DNA from: Panorpa germanica
Taxonomy: Eukaryota > Arthropoda > Insecta > Mecoptera > Panorpidae
Direction: 5' to 3'
NCBI GenBank assembly: GCA_963678705.1
Contig: OY783206.1
Coordinates: 19,541,807-19,605,806 of the forward strand
DNA: 64,000 nucleotides
How positions within the stretch are numbered: the stretch's first letter is position 1; each line of letters opens with the position of its first letter. Positions 33,301 to 42,900 of this stretch are shown piece after piece. The position numbers were made by a program, and so were the translations under genes. The notes below the pieces were generated by a model. The model saw only the letters and a program-made list of their open reading frames with translations, made no database searches and had not been told where the DNA came from.

Positions 33301-33690
33301 TATTCCCTTTTCTTTTCCAACCGTGAACGCTTGAGTTATTTTTACTTCTTCCTTCAATTCTTTTAGTATCCATTCTTCCACTTCTTTCCTCAGTTCCGCG
33401 CCCATTTTGCTTGTTTTTACACCCCTTATGACTATGTTCTCCCTCTTCTCGCGCTTCCTGGCTATTTCCTGTTCTTTTTCCAGCTCCTCCACCTTTTCTC
33501 TAACTTCTTTCTCTGTTTCTTCCTTTTTCTTTTCTTCTTATTTCCTTTCTTCTTTTTCCTCTTCCTTCTCTTTTTCCAACCTCCTCATAAGATCTTCCCT
33601 TTCCTTGCGCGATTCTTCGATGAATGTCCTGAATTCTTCTTCCATCTTTTTTAATCTCTCCCTCATTTCCTTCATTTCTTCTTGCAATGA
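30364..33690 (-). mobile_element. APE-type LINE inserted in the hAT
   Basis: The element is 3.3 kb on the minus strand, ending in a TAA-rich tail (reads aataataaataataa at 30364) and flanked by an 11-bp duplication. It carries the end of ORF1 (about 33238-33690, with one stop) and ORF2. Proteins are unusually Lys/Glu/Arg-rich, which makes the opposite strand very pyrimidine-rich. The TAA tail is typical of I-like elements, but no RNase H was seen, so the clade is left open. It is 5'-truncated in ORF1. Confidence 0.85.
30628..33223 (-). pseudogene. LINE ORF2 (endonuclease and reverse transcriptase), two frameshifts
   Basis: The endonuclease begins 'KIGFWNVAGIKRKDKDFW' and includes 'GMVETWLES' and 'LIGGDFNARIGELGE'. 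A frameshift near 32540 leads into 'GDTVIDYVV' and 'SDHLPLVVEL', the end of the endonuclease. RT follows with 'APGRDGLKNEAWK', 'NYRGITLLNTGYRIYAGIV', 'FIDLKAAFDMVDR', 'GLRQGCPLSPILF' and the YADD box near 31115. A second frameshift near 31060 precedes the C-terminal part with a zinc knuckle CRMCGAEDETLEHIKFEC. Domain order is standard for non-LTR elements, which nick and reverse-transcribe at the target. Confidence 0.85.
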
Positions 33691-33758
33691 ATTTGCAATT
33701 AGTAAATCCTAATTATTTTTAACAATAATAATTTGGCATAAATTAGAGATTTAAAATT

Positions 33759-34625
33759 ATGGATAAAAAAAAGAAATTTAGTGGTGCATTGAAGCGCAAA
33801 CAACGTCAGGAAAGAGAAAAGAGTTAACAAAAATTACCCAAAATAGACAAATTTTTTAGTCAGCCTTCTACAAGTAGTTTTGGTGCAAATATTTCTGTTG
33901 ATAGTGACTCAAATATTGTGACCACTGCAGTGCTGGTTGAGAAACCTGCTGAAGAAGATTTGGTAATTATTGCAGTCAAAGACTCCGCTACCGATGACGA
34001 TGTCATTGATCACATCAACGACGAGGATGTCTGCATGGCACAGGTAACAGCGGACGAATCATTGACTTCATCATTTTTTGAAAAGGTGATCGATCAATCT
34101 TCTTGTGACTTGGGAAACTTTACGAACAAGATATTAAGTGATAATAAAAAACGCAAAATTTTTGATATGAGACCTTTACAGCCATCAGGGCCTTTTCCAA
34201 AAGACGCCCATCAGAACAATAGGTGTTTTTCAAAATTGTACTATTTTTCTACTTCTAAATATGGACCAGTTCATCGTTTTTGGCTGTGTTATTCTAAAAT
34301 ACTAGATGCTGCCTACTGTCAACCCTGCTGGTTATTTGCTTCGCAAAGAAATAATAAATGGTGTACCGGCAATCGGAATTGGAGCCATTTATCAGAAAGA
34401 ATTAAAGAACACAGTTTCTCAAGTGGCCATACGGAAGCATGTCCTGTGTATGAACTTCGGAAAAAAAATGATACTATCGACAAAGAACTTGAAAATGAAA
34501 TTCGTAAAGAAGCGTCATTTTGGAAAATGTTTCTTCAAAGGTCCAAGTATACGTTCCTAAACTTTTCACCTAGGCGGTCACTAAAGCTCACACAAGCCAT
34601 ACATACACATACATGTAGTAAGTAG
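33759..34625 (+). pseudogene. hAT transposase N-terminal remnant (TTF-type zinc finger)
   Basis: The original start is probably 33759 (MDKKKKFSGALKRKQRQ), with one stop at 33825. The frame then stays open to 34625. Residues such as 'RPLQPSGPFPKD', 'YGPVHRFWLCYSKILDAAYC' and 'CWLFA' match the TTF-type zinc finger at the head of ZMYM1-like hAT transposases. The catalytic RNase H-like and dimerisation regions are deleted; the frame runs straight into the right terminus. It cannot encode a working transposase. Confidence 0.8.
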
Positions 34626-34801
34626 TTTTGCTGTGCTATGCAGTGTACGATAAAGAGCTGATGATAAACTAATAGCTTTGTACCTTTAAAGTATTTATAT
34701 ATAATTATATCTGACTTGAAAAACCTAAACAGTTTAGTTAGGGGCCCAGATTTTTTTTGCACCGGAGCCCTTTGTTACCTAGCTACGCTACTGCTTGTGT
34801 C

Positions 34802-35174
34802 CTCATTTTTTAGTTGTCGATTTTTCATTTGTTGATTGAAATTGAAGTAATAAATGTGTATTGGCGTGTCTATTTTATTAAATATCTAAATGTTGACGGA
34901 GATATAGCAATTAAAAATTTGAATTGCAGTTTTAGCGCTGTGAGATAGTCGGCCATTTGTATGACGTGAATTGCATTTTAATGTCATTTATTTGTTGAGT
35001 AGGTCAGTGCTGTGGTAATGTTTTGTAGCTGTTGGTAGTCGAAATAATCAAGTTAAGTCAAAGAATAATAGGTTTTTATTATATTTAAACCTGCTAAAGC
35101 AGACATAATATTGTAATTTTATTGTTCCTTGAAATAGTTGTAAATAATATTTGATAATTTGATGTATAAATACA
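34802..35174. other. Continuation of the MITE interrupted by the hAT
   Basis: It aligns with about 9394-9738 and 58300-58670. Non-coding; carries the empty-site sequences for its neighbours. Confidence 0.6.
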
Positions 35175-35176
35175 TA

Positions 35177-36299
35177 GCACATGGGCTGAAAAGTCCCGGG
35201 CCTAACACATAGATGGCGCTAGTTTTATTACAGTCACCTTCAGTTAATATTAACCTTCAAAAGACGGCTGTTAAAATTTCATGATATTCTATTCAGTAGT
35301 TTGTGAGTTATTGTGCTAAGAGTGACGCTACTTTTATTATTTTCAAAACAATGGATCAAAAACAATTTCGTGTTTTAATTTTACACTGCTTCTTGATGGG
35401 AAAAAATACCGTTCAAGCGAAGCAATGGCTTGAAAAGTGTTATGGGGACTCCGCTCCATCAGAAACAACAATAAAACGTTGGTTTGCTGACTTCAAACGT
35501 GGTCGTAGAGACACCGATGATGCAGAACGCAGTGGACGTCCAAATGAGGCGGTAACACCAGAAAACATAAAAAAATCCACAAAATCGTTTTGAATGATCG
35601 AAAAGTGAAGTTGCGTGAGTTAGCTGACATCGTAAAGATATCAAAAGAACGTGTTGGCTTTATATTGCATGAGCATTTGACTATGAGAAAGCTCTGTTCA
35701 AAGTGGGTGCCGCGTTTGCTTACTATTGACCAAAAACGAGAACGTGTTGATGATTCTGAGCAGTGTTTGGCCATGTTTAAACGTAACAAACCGGAATTTT
35801 TGCGTCGATATGTGACAATGGATGAAACATGGATCCATCACTTCACTCCGGAATCAAAACGATCGTCATCTGAAGGCCGAAATTACAAAGAAACATAACG
35901 ATAACATATGGCAAAGAAATTTTTTTTGTTTCATCAAGACAACGCACCGTGCCACAAGTCAATCAAAATAATGGCAAAACTACATGAATTGAACTTCGAA
36001 TTGCTCCCACATCCACCGTATTCGCCAGATTTGGCTGCCAGCGACTACTGCCTGTTCGCAGACCTGAAAAAAATGCTCGCCGGTAAGAAATTTCGCACGA
36101 ATGAAGAGGTTATCGCTGAAACTGAGGCCTATTTTGAGGCAAAAGATAAATCGTTCTACAAAAGTGGTATTGAAATGTGAGAGCGGCGCTGGAATGATTG
36201 CGTTGCTCTTGATGGAGATTACGTTGATGAATAAAGCTAATTTTGAACCAAAAAAACGGTGTTTTCTTTGTTAGGCCCGGGACTTTTCAGCCCATGTGT
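35177..36299 (+). mobile_element. mariner element (irritans/Himar-like), recent
   Basis: The terminal inverted repeats are almost perfect (cacatgggctgaaaagtccc at the left, its reverse complement at the right) and flanked by TA duplications at 35175-35176 and 36300-36301. The empty site is in unit 1 (aatacaTAtagcag, near 9742). It is 1123 bp, compared with about 1.29 kb for full irritans-type elements. Confidence 0.92.
35351..36234 (+). pseudogene. mariner transposase, frameshifted and internally deleted
   Basis: It starts MDQKQFRVLILHCFLMG. The N-terminal helix-turn-helix DNA-binding region ('IKRWFADFKRGRRDTDDAER') is followed by a one-base shift near 35575. The frame then continues through 'ELADIVKISKERVGFILHE' and 'LCSKWVPRLLT'. 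All three catalytic Asp residues of the DD34D triad are still visible: VTMDETWIHH, FHQDNAPCH and SPDLAASDY. About 60-65 codons between the first and second Asp regions are missing, and a stop lies at 36178. The linker WVPxLT and the sequence as a whole are closest to irritans-type mariners as I know them. Confidence 0.88.
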
Positions 36300-36301
36300 T
36301 A

Positions 36302-37560
36302 TAGCAGAGATTGTAAGGTTGGTAACCTGTAAACTTGTCAGAGTTCTGTCAAGAATATATCGCTTTTACGCTCTGTTGTATAAAAGAGATAGCAACTACC
36401 GGTTGTGATGTCACATACAATTAAATGTTGTACAACGTTAAATCCCTTTAATAATTAAAGAGACAAAATTATTTTTTTTATTCTTAATATCTCCTAACAT
36501 ATAAGGAGTTTTTAACAAATAATTGGACATTTGAGGTTCTAGTAACCCACTTTATCAATATGTAGTACAGTTTTATAGAAATTAAGACATAGGACCATAG
36601 GACAAGTCGGTTGGCTTATGAACAGAGTCATAATTTCTATAAAGTGCACGGTTTATTGATAAAGTTAGCTATAGTCAAAATTATGATACTTTGGCGGTGA
36701 CGTATGGCTAGGGAATTCCTGGACTAATACAGCAAAATATATTTTATAACAGCGTCATCTATGAGAGCTATTGTGAAATAATTTAAAAAACTATATGTAC
36801 GAGTATGTTTAGAAATAATTCACATTTAAGTAAACTGTTTTTTACTAAATTAACTTATTAAAGATTTAGTTGTCATGCACTTCTTATTTATTAATTAATA
36901 TTTATACATATTGAAATATTTGCAATGCATATTATTTTTGTAAATAACAAATAACTGAGTAAAAGTTAATTCTTTATTTATGTTTCTTTATATAATTGTT
37001 TATAATGTAATATGCACAATTATTAATGATGGCACAATAGCTCAAAGCAATTATGCTTGACGTAAGACTGCTGTGTCTTCGTATTTAGTTCCTTGTTAGA
37101 TTGTTATCACAATTAAAATAATTATGCATTTATAATATTAAAACTTAGGAAGCAGCGGTGTAGTTCACATCTGTCAACAATCTAAGAAGTCGTCAGTGCT
37201 AGAACGTTTTAAAATAACAATTATTAATAAGTCCTCTTTAATTACTGTCACTGTAACGTTGTCAAGAGCCGATTCGCTGATGATCTTGGTGCAACGTTCT
37301 TTTCAATTGGGTGTAAGCCAATTTGGACCGATTATTTAAAGGAAACAGCACACTTCGTTTAATTTAATATCTTTATATTTTCTACAAATTATAATTACTA
37401 CCAAGTTAAGTTTTGTGTGTTACAGCTCTTGTTATATTTTTGATACAAAATTAAATTTAGTATTTTATTTTACTTGTTATATCTAAAACAATGTAGTTTT
37501 GCTTATAACAGTAAAGGAACGGGTTTTGTCAAGAATAAAGGAATAAAAAATATTTGTAGG
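36302..37560. other. Unit 2 spacer, no gene seen
   Basis: It aligns with about 9744-10397 and 15862-16500 of unit 1 in order, and spans the empty site of the I-group LINE near 36950. Non-coding, AT-rich. Confidence 0.6.
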
Positions 37561-37568
37561 TTGTTCGA

Positions 37569-38660
37569 CTAGATAAAGAAATGCCTATTTGAATAGGATT
37601 GAAAGAAAAGGTTTTGGTTTGTGCGATGTCTTAAGGTGAGGGAATAGAGGGGATATAACTGACAAGTACAACTATTTACATCAAACAATTTACAATGATT
37701 TTGAACATATAAGATACTACTGTTGGATTTCGTCCAATCACTATCATTGACAGGATCTCCTATCTGTATAAGAAAAAAATATTCGGTCGTCCTTTTCAAC
37801 AACATCTTGTTTTCCACAGTTTTTAGGCAACTTCTCCAATATGTCGCATCCACACTGTTTAATGATTCTTACCACATTTTCCAGTCTTCCTCTGACAATG
37901 TTTTTGATATAAAATTTTTTACAGTTGGCCTGTCCTAAGTCAATAGCATTGAAATTGCAGTGATAAGGTGGAAGACGCATACTTTGCGACCATGTTTCTT
38001 TGTGATGCGGTGAATTTCAAATACTTTTGATAGACGGTTTTCTTTAACAAGAAACGAAAGTTCGGTTTTTAGCATTTCTGGTGTGGTTGAGATATTATTT
38101 TTTTGAAGATAAATAAGCAAATCGTTTTTTTCCATGTTGTGTTAGGTAGAGGTTCCAATGTTATTTGGAATGTACGTTGCGTTATCCATAATCATTAAGA
38201 ATGGCTTTTGTAAATTCCGAATAAGTTGTTCCTTAAGCCATTTTTTGGACAATTCTGCATTCATATCATGGTAATCCAATATCTGACACTTTCTTGAAAA
38301 TATTATTGAAGCATTCTTCACTGAAATTAGGTTGCAAATAATTAATTTTTCAAAATATGCATACTTTTAAATATATTCTTACATTGAAAATTCTTCTCAT
38401 AAATTAATCGCTTATTACGGTATAATTACAGCATTCTTACAAATCTATGTTCATTCTTGGACTTAGCTTTAACACGATTACGTGTTTTCTGTGGAGAAAT
38501 GGGTACTCCAGAACCAGCATCAACTGCACGCTTTTTGACACTCAGTGATTTTTCTCCTATGCTACATGCTTCTGTTGTTCTCTACACGTATACAAAATGT
38601 TTGTACTGTAGGACTCCAATTATCCAGACTAATTGGGGTTCAAGCCAATCTGGAATTGTA
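37569..38660 (-). pseudogene. Degenerate DDE-type transposase relic, unit 2
   Basis: This is the better-preserved copy. Minus-strand pieces include 'ILDYHDMNAELSKKWLKEQL', 'MIMDNATYIPNN', 'LLIYLQKNNIS' and 'MRLPPYHCNFNAIDL'. They match in order insect DDE_3-type transposases (YHDxMN, IVxDNAxYH, LPPYHC..NPIEL). It is interrupted by several frameshifts and stops, and the third acidic site is altered (AID for PIE). Confidence 0.6.
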
Positions 38661-39953
38661 GTTCTATTGCGGCTTTAAGTAATATTTGAATAATAATCCA
38701 ATATTTATGATAAACTTTACCAGCATTATAAATGTTAACGGCAATGTTGGTCCATCATGTTTACCTTCATTTTCAAAATATCGCAATGCTTTTTTTCCCA
38801 AAGATCTAAACATTTCCACACTTTATGTGCTCATAATATTAAAAAATTTGACAATATATTTGACAGTTTGTTCTATTACAATAAATATATTTGACAAATT
38901 TAAATTTGTTTACAAAATAAACACAGACATACGTTTATACATCAGTCTATACTTAACATAGCAGACAACTGGTGATTTTTTTATCTTTTTCACTCGTATA
39001 TATATTATAGTAATAAGAGTGAAACAGTGCATTTTTAATGTGTCGTAGCTTTCTACAACTGAACTTTTAAAAGCATGATTCATCGCCGAACTATCGTAAC
39101 TTTGAGAATATCAGGACCTCAAACATTCAAACTCCTTTTTAAAAAGTTGCAATATTATAGAAGTTATTAACGATTGATAGTCATTTCTTCCCTTTAATAA
39201 CTAAAGGCGTAAAAGTTTGTAAAAATGACTTCAATTCATGACGTCACTTCCTCATCTTCTTCCCCACTACCATTTGCCAACCTTTACAAACATACTTAAA
39301 CAAGAGAAGTGCAAAAGAGATGCAGGATTAAACGAGAAAGCTATAGCAGCTGTATCTATAAAGCTTTAGTATCTATAATGTCTTCAGTTATCACCACAAA
39401 CCACATAAATAGACGATTAGTATAATAAAATAATAATTAATAATAATAAAATTAAGTGTTAAGATGTCTGTATTAGACTATTACTTATGGCATAATTTAA
39501 CGATGTTGTATATAATGTTGTAATAATGTAAAAATAATAAATTCCTGATACGTTACCTTTTGTAGTTACATCCTCAAAACACTTAACAATTATTACTATC
39601 ACTTTAAATAACACAATTTCACTGAAAACGTAATATTACATCATATACTTCTAAGTACGAATGATTACCATTTGGAAACTACCCTAAGTACATATAATCA
39701 CGTTTCGAAAACGCCTTCAACACATAATTTGCATCGTACGTATTTTTGAAACACAATATTTGTTGAGTGTTTGTTTGCACTGTTTATTGCTGCAATTTGT
39801 CTTTTTTTTTACACATCACATTGACATTAAACACACAGACGTGGTGTTGCGTTTGAATTTAGCGGTCGTCCAAATTAGTGGTTTGAAGTTGTCACTGGTT
39901 GGTACTGGGAATTTGAAGATTGTTGCCTGGAGCTGGAGGACGTTGTTCCAGTG
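38661..39953. other. Spacer and 3' flank of the secreted-protein gene, unit 2
   Basis: AT-rich, aligned with 17561-18834. No gene seen. Confidence 0.5.
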
Positions 39954-42900
39954 TTACGTTCGTCCTGATTTCTTTCTATTGGGTGGTGTAAGGTCAGCAG
40001 TTGCCCAGCCGCGTTCTGCATTCTTACAATATGGATAGTTGGTATTCTTTGCAGTTTCATCTCCGGGTTTAAAGTCTGAATCCGCTATTAATTGACCATT
40101 TACCGGCGCTGTGTTACATCGGCATCGGCAAGGAAATCTTGTCGATGGGTCTGTTAGTTCGTCAGCTTTCAATATTGGTTTGCAGCACAGTAACTTCAAA
40201 CTTGCGCCGCACGACCAATCATCACCGTCTTCTGGTTCAGGATATCCTTCAGGCACTACGAAATCTGCAAACAAAACAATAATTAGCTTCAACACAAAAA
40301 CAAAGCAATGAACTAAACCGAGCAACCAGTGCCGCATTACAGCTACATAGGACCCTAAGTAATTTAACCCCTCTCCTCCTCCCTCTCCCCTCACAACTCA
40401 CTTCACATTCTAAATTGAGTTTACACAGGATTAGTGTAACGACACAACGTCGGACAACACCGACGCCTGACGCCACGTGTCTACGTCTTCCGGTAACAAA
40501 CCCCGTGCTATGTCGTCTAAAGACAGACTTCTATAGTCTAATTGACAACGGCACAGAGTGCGAGAGCATTGAAACTTGACGCCAGACTTCTGAGAATTTA
40601 GGTTCGATCCCCGGACCAGCGTTATATTTTCTAGGATTGGTTGTTATCAAATTAAATAGATTACATACACACATAATCACACGTAAATTTATTATACAGT
40701 GGTGTAACCCACATATATGAGGCCATGACACCATAAATACTGCTAACATAGTAGCAGCTCGTTAGCATGGGAAATTGACCCACGTTAAATAAAATAAATT
40801 TAAACAAAAATAGCAAAATTTGTTTCATTAGCAATACAAAATTACCTTTTGCCGGAATAATATAATCATAATACTACTTAAACAGCGCCGGTATTTTAAG
40901 TATTTAGGAATATACGGAATATTTAGTGTAACACCACGGTCCTACTTTGAGACTATTTTCCATTCTTCGTCTCTTTCTTCCAATTTGCAGCACCCACGTT
41001 CGTCAGATCTTCAACGTGGTCCTTCCTTCTCTCCCTGAGCCTTTCTCTCACTCCTTCAAAAGTTTCTTAGCCGTTCTGCTTCGATACATTCCTTCTTCAT
41101 GTTCTAACCATTGCAGTACTTTCCTTCTAATTTCCGTAAAACGTCCATTTCTCGATATCTGTCATATAAGTCTTATTCTCCCCTGTAGGTTCTCACATAC
41201 AGCGCCATAAATGTAACCTTTTTACGTGAAATATTACTTCGCTTTCATTTCAGTAAAATGTTACGTGCATTTAACGTAACATCCATGTTTTCTGTTTACT
41301 AAAAACCTAGGAAGCAATGCAACAATTGACATTGAGCCAATTTCTTTCTTTTTGGTTCTTACTAAGTCGTTATAATAGGTTTCGTCGACAGTATAATAGC
41401 ATTTACGCTATAGTTTATATGCCTTCGGGTTCGATTCTTGAGCCACTTCTGTATAATATGCATAAATCATAAAGTTATGCATCATTACGCGACCTGTGCG
41501 ACATATTCCACCATCCTGTTAAAACCACAAATGCTGTAGACCTTGTTAACCAATTTCACACGTTAAGGAATGTCCAAACGTTGCACGATATCGTCCAGCA
41601 TTGACGTGGGAGTATTGCCTCCAGCCAAAATTGCACAACAATCATTCAGACAAATTAAAACCGGAAGTCTTCCTTTAAACCTTTGCATACGCCGACGTCG
41701 AAGTTCTGTTGTCATTATTCGATCCATCTCGCATTGTAGAATAACGTTGGACGATGTAAAACAATTTATTTTGATGTCCTACCTATTTTCTTATTATCAC
41801 CTTCAATATGCACCCCTCTTCTATCCCTACAACGCTCTTTGCGAATCTTCCATTGTCCGAAACAGTGCTGGAAAGCTTCCTCGGTCAGTTCCTTCACAAC
41901 GCGTGCCGCTTTCCTTTTCACAGCTCTAACGAACTCAAATCTTGTTCTTTTAATGCAAATTTGACTTTGGGGAATACATAAAAGTCCCATGGTGTTAGGT
42001 TAGGAGAATAAGGCGGATGGTGCAACGCTAGGACGTTACACGTCTTCGATTGTGAGAATTTTCGGCATCATTTTCGCACACACTTTTGGCGGAATGTACG
42101 GATTCTTTATCAATTCCTACAGTTTCAGCAATCGCACGAACACTTATCCGACGGTCAGATCGAATCAGATTACGGATTTCTTCGATGTTGTCATGCGCTC
42201 TTCATGTGGAAGTGCGACCCGGGCGTGAATCATCTTGAACGTCTTAAAACGCTTAAACCATTCAAAAACACATGCGCGCGATGAACATTCATTGCCACAC
42301 ACTTCTTTCAATATACTGATTTGTTTACAGAAGCGAGAGGCACAGCATTCGAAAGAGAAGGCTTCACGATAAACAGCTGTCGGTCGTTGACGTTTGTCGC
42401 GTTCACATTTCTTCTGTAGCAGCTCCAGTCTCGTAATTTAACATCCGCACGTCGTATGGTGCAATCCAAAGTAAATTCGGCATTTCCTCCAAGTGTTCAC
42501 CATTGGCAATATATTTCTTAACATGTCTCGTTAACTAAAACACCTTGTTGAAGTGAGCAACCGTCGTCCAAAATTTACGAGGGTCTAATCATAACTGACA
42601 GCAAACGCTGTAGAGAAAAATGGCGGTAAAACATGGACACCCTTACATACATGTGCCGCATAAGCAGGGATTATTCAAAGATTGTTTCATTTCTCCATAT
42701 GTCTGAAAAGTCCCGTCTAATTCAATCAAGTAACGGCTTTCCTTCTTCTTTCTTTTAAATCTTCACCCAATTCACCATGCAGATATCCCATTTAGGAATA
42801 ACCCAGCAGCCATCTTTTCCAATTGTTGGAGAACCTAATCCAATTCTTGTTTTACTTATCAGTGAGAATTATTCTCTTCTTGCCGCGATGTCTTTTTATT

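Larger units (their letters stand above)
29954..34793 (+). mobile_element. hAT transposon with TTF/ZMYM-type zinc-finger transposase, internally deleted, carrying a LINE
   Basis: The ends are inverted (CACTGGCGTAGCTAGG and, reversed, CAGTAGCGTAGCTAGG) and flanked by an 8-bp duplication, the hAT signature. Without the LINE at 30364-33690 the element is about 1.5 kb. It keeps only the N-terminal part of the transposase. Sequence inside the left end matches the reversed right half of 53062-53152 and neighbours, so the two elements belong to one family. It is inserted in a MITE of unit 2 only. Confidence 0.9.
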
